Source of the DNA: Polaromonas sp. | GTDB lineage: Bacteria; Pseudomonadota; Gammaproteobacteria; Burkholderiales; Burkholderiaceae_C | Direction: 5' to 3' | NCBI GenBank assembly: GCA_025362825.1 | Contig: JANYFF010000175.1 | Coordinates: 1 to 6,843, forward strand | DNA length: 6,843 nt | In this document: piece after piece, positions 6,333 to 6,843 of the stretch | Layout: each line of letters starts with the position of its first letter | Numbering within the stretch: the stretch's first letter is position 1 | Position numbers and translations under genes: made by a program | The notes under the pieces: generated by a model | The model's database searches: none | What the model saw: the letters and a program-made list of their open reading frames with translations, nothing else | Told to the model about the DNA's origin: nothing

Positions 6333-6463
6333 GGCGTTCAAGGCATCTTCAGAGTCTTTTCAGGACTTCCAGGGCACTAAAAAAGTGATTTCAGGTGCCG
6401 AATGATGCCGCAGCCCTTGTAATCTGGTCGCCTGCAGCTATCATTTTTATAGTGTCCAGCCGA
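6333..6463. other. Non-coding gap with a probable Comamonadaceae-type intergenic repeat fragment
   Basis: After the exonuclease stop there is no supported gene until the minus-strand ORF. GGCAC at 6373-6377 can pair with GTGCC at 6395-6399, with a nested CACT/AGTG around an A run. GCAGCTATCATTTTTATAG at 6434-6452 contains a CTAT/ATAG dyad and resembles, from memory, a repeat common between genes in Comamonadaceae. There is no convincing terminator for the exonuclease gene. Confidence 0.4.
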
Positions 6464-6583
6464 TCAGCAAAAGACGATGGCCAACAGCGCCGGATCGTCC
6501 ATCCAGTTCAGCAGTGCGTGGCTGGCCATGCGGTAGGCCGCCCATTCGAGCAGTTCAAGGTGAGCGAGCCAGCGGTCAAACAT
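6464..6583 (-). CDS. Possible small protein, 39 residues, downstream of GST
   Basis: On the minus strand an ATG at 6583 opens a 39-residue frame (MFDRWLAHLELLEWAAYRMA..., ending ALLAIVFC) with a stop at 6464-6466. It begins 13 bases after the GST stop, so it could be the second gene of that transcript. The sequence is amphipathic and rich in Leu, Ala and Trp, reads like protein, and might form a membrane-associated helix. No Shine-Dalgarno is visible and I recognise no family. It may instead be a remnant of a larger gene or chance coding. Confidence 0.35.
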   Translation of the reverse strand: MFDRWLAHLELLEWAAYRMASHALLNWMDDPALLAIVFC

Positions 6584-6596
6584 CAGTCGCGAGGGT

Positions 6597-6843
6597 TCAA
6601 GGCTTGACCGTGGACGCCTTGCGGTCCGCGATCACTTTCTGTGCCGACGGCCGCTCGCCAACAATCTTGATGTAGGCCTTGTAATCCACACCGCCGGCCA
6701 GCAGCAGGTCTTCGCCATACACAGTCTTGGTCGCCATGCCCACCAGCGGCAGACTGACAAAGGCAGCACAGTCGGCCTGGCCGAAGGTATCACCCGCAAT
6801 GTAGGGCGCAAACTTTGCCAGTTGTTTAAAGCCAGCGATGTTT
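6597..6843 (-). CDS. Glutathione S-transferase, C-terminal part (gene runs off the window)
   Basis: Only the last 81 residues are inside the window. The minus-strand reading ends ...VGERPSAQKVIADRKASTVKP and contains FAPYIAGDTFGQADCAAFVSL, the conserved helix-6 region of the GST C-terminal domain with its N-capping aspartate (GQADCA), followed by LPLVGMATKTVYGEDLL and the DYKAYIKIVGERP segment. Soluble GSTs use glutathione for conjugation or reduction in the cytoplasm. The N-terminal thioredoxin-like domain that would show the class and catalytic residue lies beyond the right edge, so substrate and class cannot be judged. The reading frame is open from the window edge to the TGA at 6597-6599. 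Confidence 0.88.
   Translation of the reverse strand, partial: NIAGFKQLAKFAPYIAGDTFGQADCAAFVSLPLVGMATKTVYGEDLLLAGGVDYKAYIKIVGERPSAQKVIADRKASTVKP

Noticed and set aside
6343..6372. AGTC...GACT hairpin as terminator of the exonuclease gene
   Set aside because: The stem is only four to five base pairs and no T tract follows.
6395..6607. Plus-strand 70-codon frame
   Set aside because: It overlaps the repeat-like element and the end of the GST gene antisense, has no family resemblance and no ribosome-binding site.

Overview
The window looks like chromosomal DNA of a betaproteobacterium, most likely Burkholderiales/Comamonadaceae (Polaromonas- or Rhodoferax-like). This is inferred from gene content, GC-rich third codon positions, an MxKDx-repeat protein beside a molybdoenzyme, and what appears to be a degenerate copy of a CTATCATTTTTATAG-type intergenic repeat. 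No database search was possible, so family names rest on motifs read directly from the translations.

Left region (1-1948, + strand): a four-helix cytochrome b561-type membrane subunit, a Tat-exported molybdopterin oxidoreductase of the sulfite oxidase/MsrP fold that also carries a lipobox, and a small exported protein made almost entirely of Met-x-Lys-Asp-x repeats. The block ends at a strong intrinsic terminator that probably works in both directions. Together the three resemble the periplasmic reactive-chlorine defence described in Azospira suillum (YedY1 with the methionine-rich protein MrpX): quinol electrons would pass through the cytochrome b to the molybdoenzyme, which would repair methionine sulfoxide in a sacrificial Met-rich protein.

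Middle region (1980-4177): a small DUF3820-type gene on the minus strand faces away from a copper nitrite reductase gene (nirK) on the plus strand. The 126-bp gap between them holds an FNR/NNR-like box, TTGAT-N4-ATCAT. NirK is an AniA-like (class II) lipoprotein with all seven copper ligands, both catalytic residues and a C-terminal cytochrome c domain. Its stop codon overlaps the start of a small secreted CxxC protein of unknown function, a candidate NirK accessory factor.

Right region (4174-6843): mostly minus-strand housekeeping or poorly characterised genes. These are a YciH/SUI1-type translation factor, a tandem FHA-domain protein whose second domain is degenerate, an 85-residue hypothetical protein and the 3' end of a glutathione S-transferase gene at the window edge, possibly followed by a 39-codon ORF. 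A DEDDy 3'-5' exonuclease of the RNase D/WRN type is transcribed divergently on the plus strand.
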